NCBI GenBank assembly: GCA_002412965.1
Contig: DHWB01000012.1
Coordinates: 141,697-205,696 of the forward strand
From: Desulfomicrobium sp. UBA5193
Lineage (GTDB): Bacteria; Desulfobacterota; Desulfovibrionia; Desulfovibrionales; Desulfomicrobiaceae
DNA length: 64,000 nucleotides
Reading direction: 5' to 3'
Shown here: positions 7,629-15,340 of the stretch, in pieces
Numbering within the stretch: the first letter of the stretch is position 1
How the letters are laid out: every line of letters begins with the position of its first letter
The notes under the pieces: generated by a model
What the model saw: only the letters and a program-made list of their open reading frames with translations
Told to the model about the DNA's origin: nothing
The model's database searches: none
Translations under genes and position numbers: made by a program

Positions 7629-9692
7629 CTATATCTTGAACTTGCTCACCATGTTGTCCAGATTTTCCGCCAAGCCCGAGAGCGTGCGCGCATTTTCGTG
7701 CACGGCGGCGGCCGTCGAGACGACGTCTCCGGCAGCCGAGCGAACCTGGGCCACGTCCCCGGCAATGTCGCGGATGACCGCGTCAGCCTTGGTCACATTC
7801 TCGTTCACCTGCTGCACGCCCACCGCGGCCTGGCCCACATTCTCGGCGATATCGCGTGTCGTCACGGATTGTTCGTCCACAGCGGCGGCAATGGTCCCGA
7901 CGATCGCGTCCACGTCGCCGATCACATCCGTGATCTCGCTGATTTCCACAACGGTTTGATTCGTCGCCTGCTGGATGCCCTGAATGCGGCTGCGGATTTC
8001 TTCGGTTTCCCGGGCGGTCTGCTGCGCCAACTCCTTGATCTCGTTGGCGACGACGGCGAAACCGCGCCCTGCCTCTCCCGCCCGCGCCGCTTCAATGGTC
8101 GCATTCAAGGCCAGGAGGTTGGTCTGGGATGAGATGGCGGTGATGGAGGCGGTCACCTTGCCGATCTCCCTGGTCGCCGCGCCCAGTTCGTTCACCTGAC
8201 CGGAGGCCTTGCTGGCGGCGGACACGGCCTTCAAGGTCATCTCCTTGGCCTTGCCCGTGTTGCGCGCGATCTCGGAAATCGTCGAACTCATCTCCTCCGT
8301 ACCGGTGGCCACAGTCCCGATGTTGACGGAGAACTGCTCCATGGCGACGGCCACGGTGTTCATGTTCGCGCTCATCTCCTCCGAGGAGGAGGCTGCGGCG
8401 GCGGATCTCCCGATCATGGCGTCGGAGGAGTCCTTCAAGCTTCCCGCCAAAGCCAGGAGCCCTTCGGAGGCGCTGGCCACCTGTGTGGAATTACTGGCGA
8501 CATCCGCCAGAATATTACGAATCTTATCCATGAGATTATTGAACCACATACACAATTCCCCGATCTCGTCACTGGACGTCACGGCAAGCCTGTCGGTCAG
8601 ATCGGCCCGGTCCTCCGTGATGTCGACGATGCGCATTCTCATCCTGGAGAGAGGACGAATCACCAGTCGCATGAGGACATAGGAGCTCATAAGTCCCGCC
8701 GTAACCAGCACAAGCGCCACGAGACCGAAAATGTACACGCCGACTGCACGGATGGCGGAGTTCCAGGTGGACGCGTCGAAGGCGTACACGAGTACACCGA
8801 CCTGAGCGCCCGCATAGTCCTTGACCGGAAAGGCGGCCATGGCCAGGTTTCCAAAACGTGCGTAGGAGGTTTTCTGCTGTCCCTGGAGCAGAAAATCCAC
8901 CGTCACCAGCGCCTCCACCTTGCCATCCTCCGTAGGCGTCACCAGCACGAACCTGTCGCCAATGACTGGATTTTTATCGGCATTTTGGAGTTCCGTCGCA
9001 ACTGGCAGGCTTTCGGCGTTCATGTATACGACCATGCTCTGCCCTTCTCCGGACGCCGCGCCAGCGATAACGGATTCAAAGGACTCGAGCGTTTCCACCG
9101 ACCCCAACTGCTTCCCCTGGGCATCGACAACCGGGGCGATGCCCCTGATGGCGAACCCGCCGCTGCCGACTTCCACGCCGCGCAACGCTTTGCCGCTTGA
9201 ATTGACCTGGACGACCGTCTGCCGAAAAGAGGCAAGGTCGTCCGAAATATCCACCCAGTCTCCATTGCGCTTGGTTTGCTTTTCCCGCCACAGCCGGACC
9301 AGGCTTCGCGCCGGGGGAAGGTGAAAATGAAGCTGCATGGCCTTGCCCGACGCATCCTTGAAACCGGCCAGATCGTCCTTGAGCAGCTGACGCAACTGCT
9401 CCCTGGCCTGCTGCGCAAGCAAATCCTTCTCATCTTCGAGATTGCCGAGGTGGGCCAGTTCGAAGGCCTGGACGACATCGCCGCGCCGGGAAAAAAGGGC
9501 AGCCTTTTCCAGACCTTGGGCTGCAAGAGTGTTTATGGCCGTTTCCACCTCGCGGGATTTTTCCTCCGCGATGGACTGCAGGAGCTGCGCCTGGAAGTCG
9601 TTGAGCTGCGAGCGAATGAGCAGGCCGCCAGCCAGCCCCAAAATGACGACCGTAATAAAAAGGGGAAGAACAAATTTTGTTCTCAGCTTCAT
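7629..9692 (-). CDS. Methyl-accepting chemotaxis protein
   Basis: A 687-residue transmembrane chemoreceptor. The N-terminus has one membrane helix (FVLPLFITVVILGLAGGLLI), then a periplasmic sensor of about 270 residues of Cache-like character, a second helix (VYIFGLVALVLVTAGLMSSYVLM), a HAMP linker (IRPLSRMRMRIVDI), and the long coiled-coil signalling domain with hairpin tip segment IAAISSQ-like (ITAISSQTNLLALNATIEAARAGE, split here over the tip). No CheR-binding pentapeptide is seen at the C-terminus (VSKFKI). The start at 9692 is chosen because GGAGGG sits 4 bases upstream; the in-frame ATG at 9704 overlaps that site. The ligand is unknown. Confidence 0.92.
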   Translation of the reverse strand: MKLRTKFVLPLFITVVILGLAGGLLIRSQLNDFQAQLLQSIAEEKSREVETAINTLAAQGLEKAALFSRRGDVVQAFELAHLGNLEDEKDLLAQQAREQLRQLLKDDLAGFKDASGKAMQLHFHLPPARSLVRLWREKQTKRNGDWVDISDDLASFRQTVVQVNSSGKALRGVEVGSGGFAIRGIAPVVDAQGKQLGSVETLESFESVIAGAASGEGQSMVVYMNAESLPVATELQNADKNPVIGDRFVLVTPTEDGKVEALVTVDFLLQGQQKTSYARFGNLAMAAFPVKDYAGAQVGVLVYAFDASTWNSAIRAVGVYIFGLVALVLVTAGLMSSYVLMRLVIRPLSRMRMRIVDITEDRADLTDRLAVTSSDEIGELCMWFNNLMDKIRNILADVASNSTQVASASEGLLALAGSLKDSSDAMIGRSAAAASSSEEMSANMNTVAVAMEQFSVNIGTVATGTEEMSSTISEIARNTGKAKEMTLKAVSAASKASGQVNELGAATREIGKVTASITAISSQTNLLALNATIEAARAGEAGRGFAVVANEIKELAQQTARETEEIRSRIQGIQQATNQTVVEISEITDVIGDVDAIVGTIAAAVDEQSVTTRDIAENVGQAAVGVQQVNENVTKADAVIRDIAGDVAQVRSAAGDVVSTAAAVHENARTLSGLAENLDNMVSKFKI

Positions 9693-9855
9693 ACAACCCT
9701 CCAAAATAATGATTCTTGTTCACTCGCAACGTATTTCTTTGAATATCAATCGTATTTCAAGAATCGGACAGCATCATCTTTTGCAAAGAAATTTACTTTT
9801 GACAAAACAATACAAAAAAAACAATTCTTTTATCCCAAAAATCAAGTCAAACTAC

Positions 9856-9900
9856 AAAAAAATAAAAACGCCTCTGGATTGTGTTCAATCCAGAGGCGTT
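9856..9900 (-). terminator. Intrinsic terminator after the FeS subunit gene
   Basis: Arms 9867-9881 and 9886-9900 form a perfect 15-bp stem (AACGCCTCTGGATTG) with a 4-base loop. On the minus strand it runs into a T-rich stretch (9856-9868). It lies 28 bases past the ferredoxin stop and ends the oxidoreductase operon. The AT-rich stretch 9693-9855 upstream of the chemoreceptor holds no gene I can support. Confidence 0.9.
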
Positions 9901-9928
9901 GCACTCAAAGTCGAATCCCTATTCCAGC

Positions 9929-10378
9929 CTACTTTTTGCGTTCCAGAGACAACGCGTGGGTGGTGCATGCCGTGACGCAGGCAGGCTCAAGGCCTGCATC
10001 CAAGCGGTCCATGCAGTAGTCGCACTTGCCAACCACATTGGTATCCTCGAACAGGACCGGAATATTCCATGGGCACGCGGCGATGCATGACTCGCAGCCA
10101 ATGCACAGCTCCTTGATCACGTAAACCAGTCCGTCCGATTCCCGGCGAACCATGGCTTCGGTCGGACAGGCTTCCACGCAGGCCGGATCGTCGCAATGGT
10201 AGCAACTGCGGAATGACGCCTTGAGCGCAATCTTTCCGTCTTTGAGCTCCGGCCCGGAAGACGTGTGCACGGCATATTTGATCCCCACAGGGTTGTTGTT
10301 CTTGACCTTGCAGTGCACTTCACAGGCTTTGCAGTGGATGCAACGCTTCTTGTCCAGTTTCATTCTGTAATTGCTCAT
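9929..10378 (-). CDS. Four-cluster 4Fe-4S ferredoxin, electron-transfer subunit
   Basis: A 149-residue protein with 16 cysteines in four cluster motifs: CIHCKACEVHC near residue 13, CYHCDDPACVEAC, CIGCESCIAAC, and CDYC with a later CVTAC. This is the PsrB/PhsB/DmsB-type beta subunit pattern. It should pass electrons to or from the molybdenum subunit encoded 9 bases upstream on the same strand. The chain is shorter than many DmsB-type subunits (about 190-200 residues). No membrane-anchor (NrfD/PsrC-type) gene is adjacent, so the quinone link, if any, is not evident here. Confidence 0.88.
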   Translation of the reverse strand: MSNYRMKLDKKRCIHCKACEVHCKVKNNNPVGIKYAVHTSSGPELKDGKIALKASFRSCYHCDDPACVEACPTEAMVRRESDGLVYVIKELCIGCESCIAACPWNIPVLFEDTNVVGKCDYCMDRLDAGLEPACVTACTTHALSLERKK

Positions 10379-10387
10379 CGCTGCCCC

Positions 10388-12475
10388 CTAGATTTTGCGC
10401 ACGCCGACAAAATGTTCCTGCATGGAGAGACATCCACCTCCCTTGTCCCAGCTCTCAAGGCCGCCTGGCATGAGTTCCTGATCAGCCGCGCCCTTGCCGA
10501 TGGCCCGGGATTCAACCGGCAGCTTGTGCCCAAACCCGTGCACCATGAACAGCGCCTCGGGATGGACGCACTCGGTCACGAAGGCCTTGATCCTGCCGCT
10601 CTCGCCCTTTGCGGACACAACCTCGACCATGTCGCCGTCGGCAATACCGAGCTCGGCGGCCCGGCTGGTGTGAATCCAGGCCACGTTCTCGGACATCTGT
10701 TCGGCCAGCAGGGGGTTGTTCACGGTGTGGCCCTGGGTGTGCACGCCGACCCGGCCGAAGGCGATGCGGAACTGGCCCTTGGGCGGGTGCGCCGGAGAAA
10801 CGTACGGCGGCAGGGTCTCATGGCCGGCCTTGGCCCATTTGCCGCTGGACATCTCGATCTTCCCCGACGGCGTGGGCAGCTTGACCTCGGCCATGGGCCG
10901 GTACAGAGGCTTGTCGGCCAACTCCACAAAACCCTTGGCGTTGAAATCTTCGATGCTCACGCCCGTCTCCTGCAGCTGGTAGTTCCACAGGTCTTCGATG
11001 GTGTCGAAAGCCAGGGGATCGATGCCCAGGCGCCTGGCCAAACCGGAGATGATTTCCCAGTCGGCCTTGGAGTCGAAGGTCGGCTCCTGGGCCCGGTGTC
11101 TGACAAAGAACTGCGGCTTGAGGCCGGACTTGCCGGCGATGATGCTTTCCCTGGCCAGATAGGTCGAAAGGGGCAGGACCACGTCCGAGTTCCACGCCGT
11201 GTCGGACCACGAAAAGGTGATGCTGACCAGCAGGTCGAGCCCGGCCCATTTCTTCTTCAGGGCCTCGGGATCGGGCATGGCCATGAGCGGATCGTGACGA
11301 AAGCAGAGGTAGGCCCTGATGGGATACGGTTCACCCGTGACGATGGCGTCGTAGGCAAGGTTCACGAGACCCGGACCGGCGTCGAACTGCGGGTACTTCC
11401 AGCCCACGCCATCGGCGCGCTTCTCTTCGGGCTTGGGGAAGAGGTCGACCAGCTTCTTGAGGCCTTTGCGTCCCACTTCCTTGGCCGCATTGACGAAGGG
11501 CAGTCCGCCCTTGGCGCCAAAGGCTCCGAGCAGGGCGTTGATGATGTAGGCCGTACGGCAGACCTGGAAGGAATCGTTGTAGCGGGCCACCATCCAGCCC
11601 GGATGCCAGACCACGCTCGGCGCGGCCGCCGACAGCTGGCGGGCCAGATCGGTGATGGCCTCGACCGAGGCGCCGGTTTCGGCGGCGGCCCACTGCGGCG
11701 TGTAGGGCTTGACGAACTCCGCCAGCCGGTCGAACCCGTCCACGAACTGTTCGACGAACTCCTTGTTATAGAGCCCTTCGTAAATGAGGGCGTGGATGAC
11801 GCCGAGATTGAAGGCGTAGTCCGTGCCGGGACGAATGAGAAAGAAATTGTCCGCCTTGCTCGCGCTGACCGTGCCGCGGATATCGATGACCGTCAGCTTG
11901 GCGCCGCCGGCGATGCCGTCCAGGGCCGCGTTGACTTCGGCCACGTTGATGGCCTCCATGATGTTGCGTGTCTGGAGGATGATGTGCTTGGCGTTGCGCA
12001 GGTCATAGGCCACCATCTTGCGGCCGACGCCGATGACCGACTGGGCGCCGTGCTGCACGTTGCGTGCGCAGGAAGCGTCGTGATTGCAGTAGTTGGGGGA
12101 GCCGATGCCACGCATGAAGGCCTGATACAGATCAGGAAACGGTCCGCCCCGATCGGACCAGAGCACCGAACGGGGGCCGTGCTCGGCCATGACGCCCTTC
12201 AGCTTGTCCGCCACGTAATCCAGGGCTTCATCCCAGGACACCGCCCGCCATTTGCCTTCACCGCGCTCGCCCACGCGGATGAGCGGAGTCTGGGGCTTTT
12301 CCGGATCCTGTTCCAATGCGATTCCCGCGGCTCCGCGGGCGCACAGTCCGCCTTTGAGCGGAGAAAATTCGTTTCCTTGGACGCGTACGGATTTTCCGTC
12401 CTGCACATCCACCTGGATTGGGCAGCGCACGGTGCACATGCCGCATACACTGAACACAGTTTTTGTTGCCGTCAT
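10388..12475 (-). CDS. Molybdopterin oxidoreductase, PsrA/PhsA-like catalytic subunit
   Basis: A 695-residue protein of the DMSO reductase family. The N-terminus binds a 4Fe-4S cluster with C11, C14, C18 and C45 (SVCGMCTVRCPI, then GGLCARG). The Mo-pterin region follows, with a candidate Mo ligand C136 in CNHDASCARN, resembling thiosulfate/polysulfide reductases; the C-terminal molydop-binding domain includes AFGRVGVHTQGHTVNNPLL-type residues. No Tat signal is present before the first cluster, so a cytoplasmic location is inferred. Start 12475 is preferred over 12481 because GGGAG lies 6 bases before it and overlaps the earlier ATG. The substrate cannot be fixed from sequence; sulfur compounds are likely. 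It forms a two-gene operon with the ferredoxin. Confidence 0.85.
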   Translation of the reverse strand: MTATKTVFSVCGMCTVRCPIQVDVQDGKSVRVQGNEFSPLKGGLCARGAAGIALEQDPEKPQTPLIRVGERGEGKWRAVSWDEALDYVADKLKGVMAEHGPRSVLWSDRGGPFPDLYQAFMRGIGSPNYCNHDASCARNVQHGAQSVIGVGRKMVAYDLRNAKHIILQTRNIMEAINVAEVNAALDGIAGGAKLTVIDIRGTVSASKADNFFLIRPGTDYAFNLGVIHALIYEGLYNKEFVEQFVDGFDRLAEFVKPYTPQWAAAETGASVEAITDLARQLSAAAPSVVWHPGWMVARYNDSFQVCRTAYIINALLGAFGAKGGLPFVNAAKEVGRKGLKKLVDLFPKPEEKRADGVGWKYPQFDAGPGLVNLAYDAIVTGEPYPIRAYLCFRHDPLMAMPDPEALKKKWAGLDLLVSITFSWSDTAWNSDVVLPLSTYLARESIIAGKSGLKPQFFVRHRAQEPTFDSKADWEIISGLARRLGIDPLAFDTIEDLWNYQLQETGVSIEDFNAKGFVELADKPLYRPMAEVKLPTPSGKIEMSSGKWAKAGHETLPPYVSPAHPPKGQFRIAFGRVGVHTQGHTVNNPLLAEQMSENVAWIHTSRAAELGIADGDMVEVVSAKGESGRIKAFVTECVHPEALFMVHGFGHKLPVESRAIGKGAADQELMPGGLESWDKGGGCLSMQEHFVGVRKI

Positions 12476-12773
12476 GGCCATCTCCCGCTGATAAAGGGCG
12501 AAACCCGGAAACGGGCTTCGCTGATGGTTTGTCGATATGATTTTTTGTCACTACCCGCAGTCACGCCGCATGGAAAATACGAGACAAGACTGTCACCTTT
12601 TTCACAATCCAGGCCGTGACAGCCACTCGTGATCCCGTCATATTTTCCAGAGCTTGTATCAAAAACGTGTAAGCGGCGGCGATCTTCGGGCGCAGTTGCG
12701 GGACCAATCAGCGCGAGGCCGGCTGCGCTATCTGAAAAACCAAATAATCACGGACAATTGGCAGACAGCTTCG

Positions 12774-14183
12774 CTACTTGGTTTTGGCGCTCCCCGCCTC
12801 CAGGACCGTCAACCCGCGCACCTTTTCCAGGAAAGCCCCCCGGCGCACATCATCCCGTTCCTCGCCTGGGCGCAAGGTGGAGATCACCAGCCGGCCGACC
12901 ACGGCCCGGCCCTCCCCTCCGTCCGGCAACATGGTGCGCACTCCCCAGATGTTGTGCAGCATGAGCGGCTCGCCCCGGACATCGGTGCCCAGATACAGGC
13001 CGATATGCCCCTGCAGCCAGATGAGGGATTTAAAAGGCACGCCCTCGCCGCGAATGACGGCCAGCTTGGCATCCGCGCCGAGCCCCTCCAGTGAGACCAG
13101 CCGCCCGCCCGCCTGGGCCTGTTGCGAGGAATTGCGCGGCAGCCAGATCCCGAAGGGCAGGAACAGGTCGCGCAGGGTGGAGGAGCAATCCCGGTTCTCG
13201 AACATCCCGCCCCAACCGTACAATTGACCGGACATGGCGTCCGCCAGGACGGCCACGGTCCGGGAGGTCATGGGCAAAGGCATGAGCGCGGCCTGCATCG
13301 AGTTCAGTTCGGCAAGACCGATCTCGGCCTTGGCCGTGGCTCCCCGGACAGGCACCTTGACCGTCACGTTCCCGCCAAGCTGGGAATGCAGCGGAAAAAT
13401 GGCTCCGATGTGGGTCTGCCCAAAATAACGCCCCTGACCAATGAGCGAGGTGTCGTCCATGCGCAGGGCGACCATGGCCCGCGTCTTGTACTCCGCGCAA
13501 AAATTCGCATCCGCCAGGGCCACATCCTCGCGACGCACCCAGCCATAGGAAAAGGCCGTCTCGACGAAATACCACGCCTGATCCGAGGACGTATGGGTGA
13601 CGAGCACGGGCGTGCCCATCCACACCGCGGTGTTTTGAAAATAATCGAAGGGGAAACCTTCGCCCGGCCTGGCCGGATCCAGAAAAAACGGACGAAGCGA
13701 CGGCAGGACGCGCACCGACGTATTGCGGACGATGATGGCCGCCGAGACCATGGAAGGATAGTTCACCACGTTCTGCAGAGCCACGAGTCTGTCCCACCGA
13801 TCCCGGGGATACGGCTGCAGATTCTCGGCGTAGCCCTGTTTGGCGCCATACGCCGCCACTCCCCAGAAAGCCTTGACCGAGGACAGGGACGCGCGGGTCA
13901 TCAGCCACGGGGCAAAAAAACGCTCCAGAGCGCGCTCGTGCAAAACAGCCTGATCAACCGCGTCCATGAGCGGCGCATCCGAAAGGGGTGCGGCCTGGCT
14001 GACCAGCTGCGGGGCATCGAAGACCACCTCCGGCATCAAGTCGGCACGGGGTGGAACAACGATTTCTTCAGGGGCGGTGACGGGTGGCGGGACGGGCACG
14101 GACTTGGTCGCGCAGCCCGAGCCGAGGATCAGGCCAAAAACTACGCACGCAACCTGAATCCAGGTTCGAAAAATACGATCCAT
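12774..14183 (-). CDS. SH3/NlpC-P60 family lipoprotein
   Basis: A 469-residue outer-layer lipoprotein. Starting at 14183 (GGGGAG 5 bases upstream) gives MDRIFRTWIQ, a hydrophobic stretch and the lipobox LGSGC at about residue 24. The middle resembles bacterial SH3 domains, and the C-terminal third resembles an NlpC/P60 cysteine peptidase: YGWGGMFENRDCSSTLRDLF holds the likely nucleophile, with a candidate His in LQGHIGLYLG. Such enzymes cleave peptidoglycan stem peptides. A longer frame to 14333 is rejected because it would bury the signal peptide. It follows the YitT gene on the same strand with an 85-base gap. Confidence 0.82.
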   Translation of the reverse strand: MDRIFRTWIQVACVVFGLILGSGCATKSVPVPPPVTAPEEIVVPPRADLMPEVVFDAPQLVSQAAPLSDAPLMDAVDQAVLHERALERFFAPWLMTRASLSSVKAFWGVAAYGAKQGYAENLQPYPRDRWDRLVALQNVVNYPSMVSAAIIVRNTSVRVLPSLRPFFLDPARPGEGFPFDYFQNTAVWMGTPVLVTHTSSDQAWYFVETAFSYGWVRREDVALADANFCAEYKTRAMVALRMDDTSLIGQGRYFGQTHIGAIFPLHSQLGGNVTVKVPVRGATAKAEIGLAELNSMQAALMPLPMTSRTVAVLADAMSGQLYGWGGMFENRDCSSTLRDLFLPFGIWLPRNSSQQAQAGGRLVSLEGLGADAKLAVIRGEGVPFKSLIWLQGHIGLYLGTDVRGEPLMLHNIWGVRTMLPDGGEGRAVVGRLVISTLRPGEERDDVRRGAFLEKVRGLTVLEAGSAKTK

Positions 14184-14268
14184 GCTTGCTCCCCAGAGGT
14201 TGACATATCGAAAAAAGAGTCCCGCGCAGCAGCCTGCGTCTGGGATAATGCGGAAAAGAGAGAGCCTC

Positions 14269-15132
14269 TCAATAAACCTTGCGCCGCGAAAAGCCCTTGC
14301 CGATGACGTTGAATGTATTCTCGAAAATGACAAAGGCGTCCGGATCCAGAGTGAAAATCATTTCTTCGAGCTTTTTCTGTTGCACATTGTGGACCACGGT
14401 CATGACCACCTGCTTGGGCAGGCCGGTATAGCCGCCCCGGCCTTCGAGCAGGGTCACGCCACGGTTGGCTTCTTTGAGGATGGCGTCGGCAATGGCCTGG
14501 GCATGATCGGAGATGATGAAGACGAGCTTGCGCTGATTGAACATGCTCAGCACGTAATCCATGATCTGCCCCGTCACGAAGACCAGGATCAGTGAATACA
14601 GCACCAGATCCGATTCCATGAGGGCGAAACTGATCGTAAACAGGACGGCGTTGAACAGGAAGCTGATCTGCCCGATGCGAAACCCGTAGCGCTGGTGCAG
14701 GATGATGCCGATGATGTCCAACCCGCCGGACGAGCCAAGGGAGCGCATGCTGATCCCCGCGCCGGCCCCGAGCAGCGTGCCGGTGGCAATGGCCGCCAAC
14801 AGTTGGTCATGGACGGGAAGCGTGAAGGAGATGAGCTCCATCCAGAGCGTGATGGCCAGCATCCCGTAGGCCGTGTAGAGCACGAACCTGCGGCTGACCA
14901 TGATCCAGCCGCAGATGGCTATGGGGATGTTCAGGATCAGCAGCCACAGACCGGGCGTCAGGGTATGGGTGAAATAGTACAGAAGCAGCCCGATGCCCGA
15001 GACGCCGCCCGAAACGAGACCATGCGGGACAGCCACTGCCTTGATGGACAGGGCCACCAGAAAACTGCCTACGGTCAGCAGGGCCAGATTCCAGGGAATT
15101 GAGTAGGTAAAAAGTCGAAGCTTGGCATTCAT
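14269..15132 (-). CDS. YitT family membrane protein (DUF161/DUF2179)
   Basis: About 287 residues. Five or so membrane helices fill the first 200 residues (NLALLTVGSFLVALSIKAVAV is split over the first), with the family motif HGLVSGGVSGIGLLLYY. The C-terminal soluble DUF2179 domain contains GRGGYTGLPKQVVMTVV, typical of YitT/YqfU/YvjA proteins. The molecular function is unknown. The start at 15132 (MNAKLRLF) gives the usual length but has only a weak ribosome-binding site; ATG 15183 or 15228 are alternatives. It is divergent from the acyl-CoA synthetase and probably co-transcribed with the downstream lipoprotein gene. Confidence 0.85.
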   Translation of the reverse strand: MNAKLRLFTYSIPWNLALLTVGSFLVALSIKAVAVPHGLVSGGVSGIGLLLYYFTHTLTPGLWLLILNIPIAICGWIMVSRRFVLYTAYGMLAITLWMELISFTLPVHDQLLAAIATGTLLGAGAGISMRSLGSSGGLDIIGIILHQRYGFRIGQISFLFNAVLFTISFALMESDLVLYSLILVFVTGQIMDYVLSMFNQRKLVFIISDHAQAIADAILKEANRGVTLLEGRGGYTGLPKQVVMTVVHNVQQKKLEEMIFTLDPDAFVIFENTFNVIGKGFSRRKVY

Positions 15133-15340
15133 GCTGCCGAGTTTGCATCCTTTGAACAAAAAGTCCAGCCAAAGCGGTCTCATGCCGCTTGCCCCGGTGT
15201 CAGCGCAGCCCTCGCGGAAGCATTGCAAATTGCATCTTCACTCCGGACTTTGTACACATGAGGGCAGGCTCCCTTTGGCTACTCAAGCCGCCGGGACCAT
15301 CCACGCCAGCGAACCCCGGACACCGTCAACAGGAGCAGCC

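Noticed and set aside
10265..12619. A 784-residue open frame on the plus strand
   Set aside because: It lies opposite the molybdopterin oxidoreductase, has no family similarity and reads as the antisense of a GC-rich gene.
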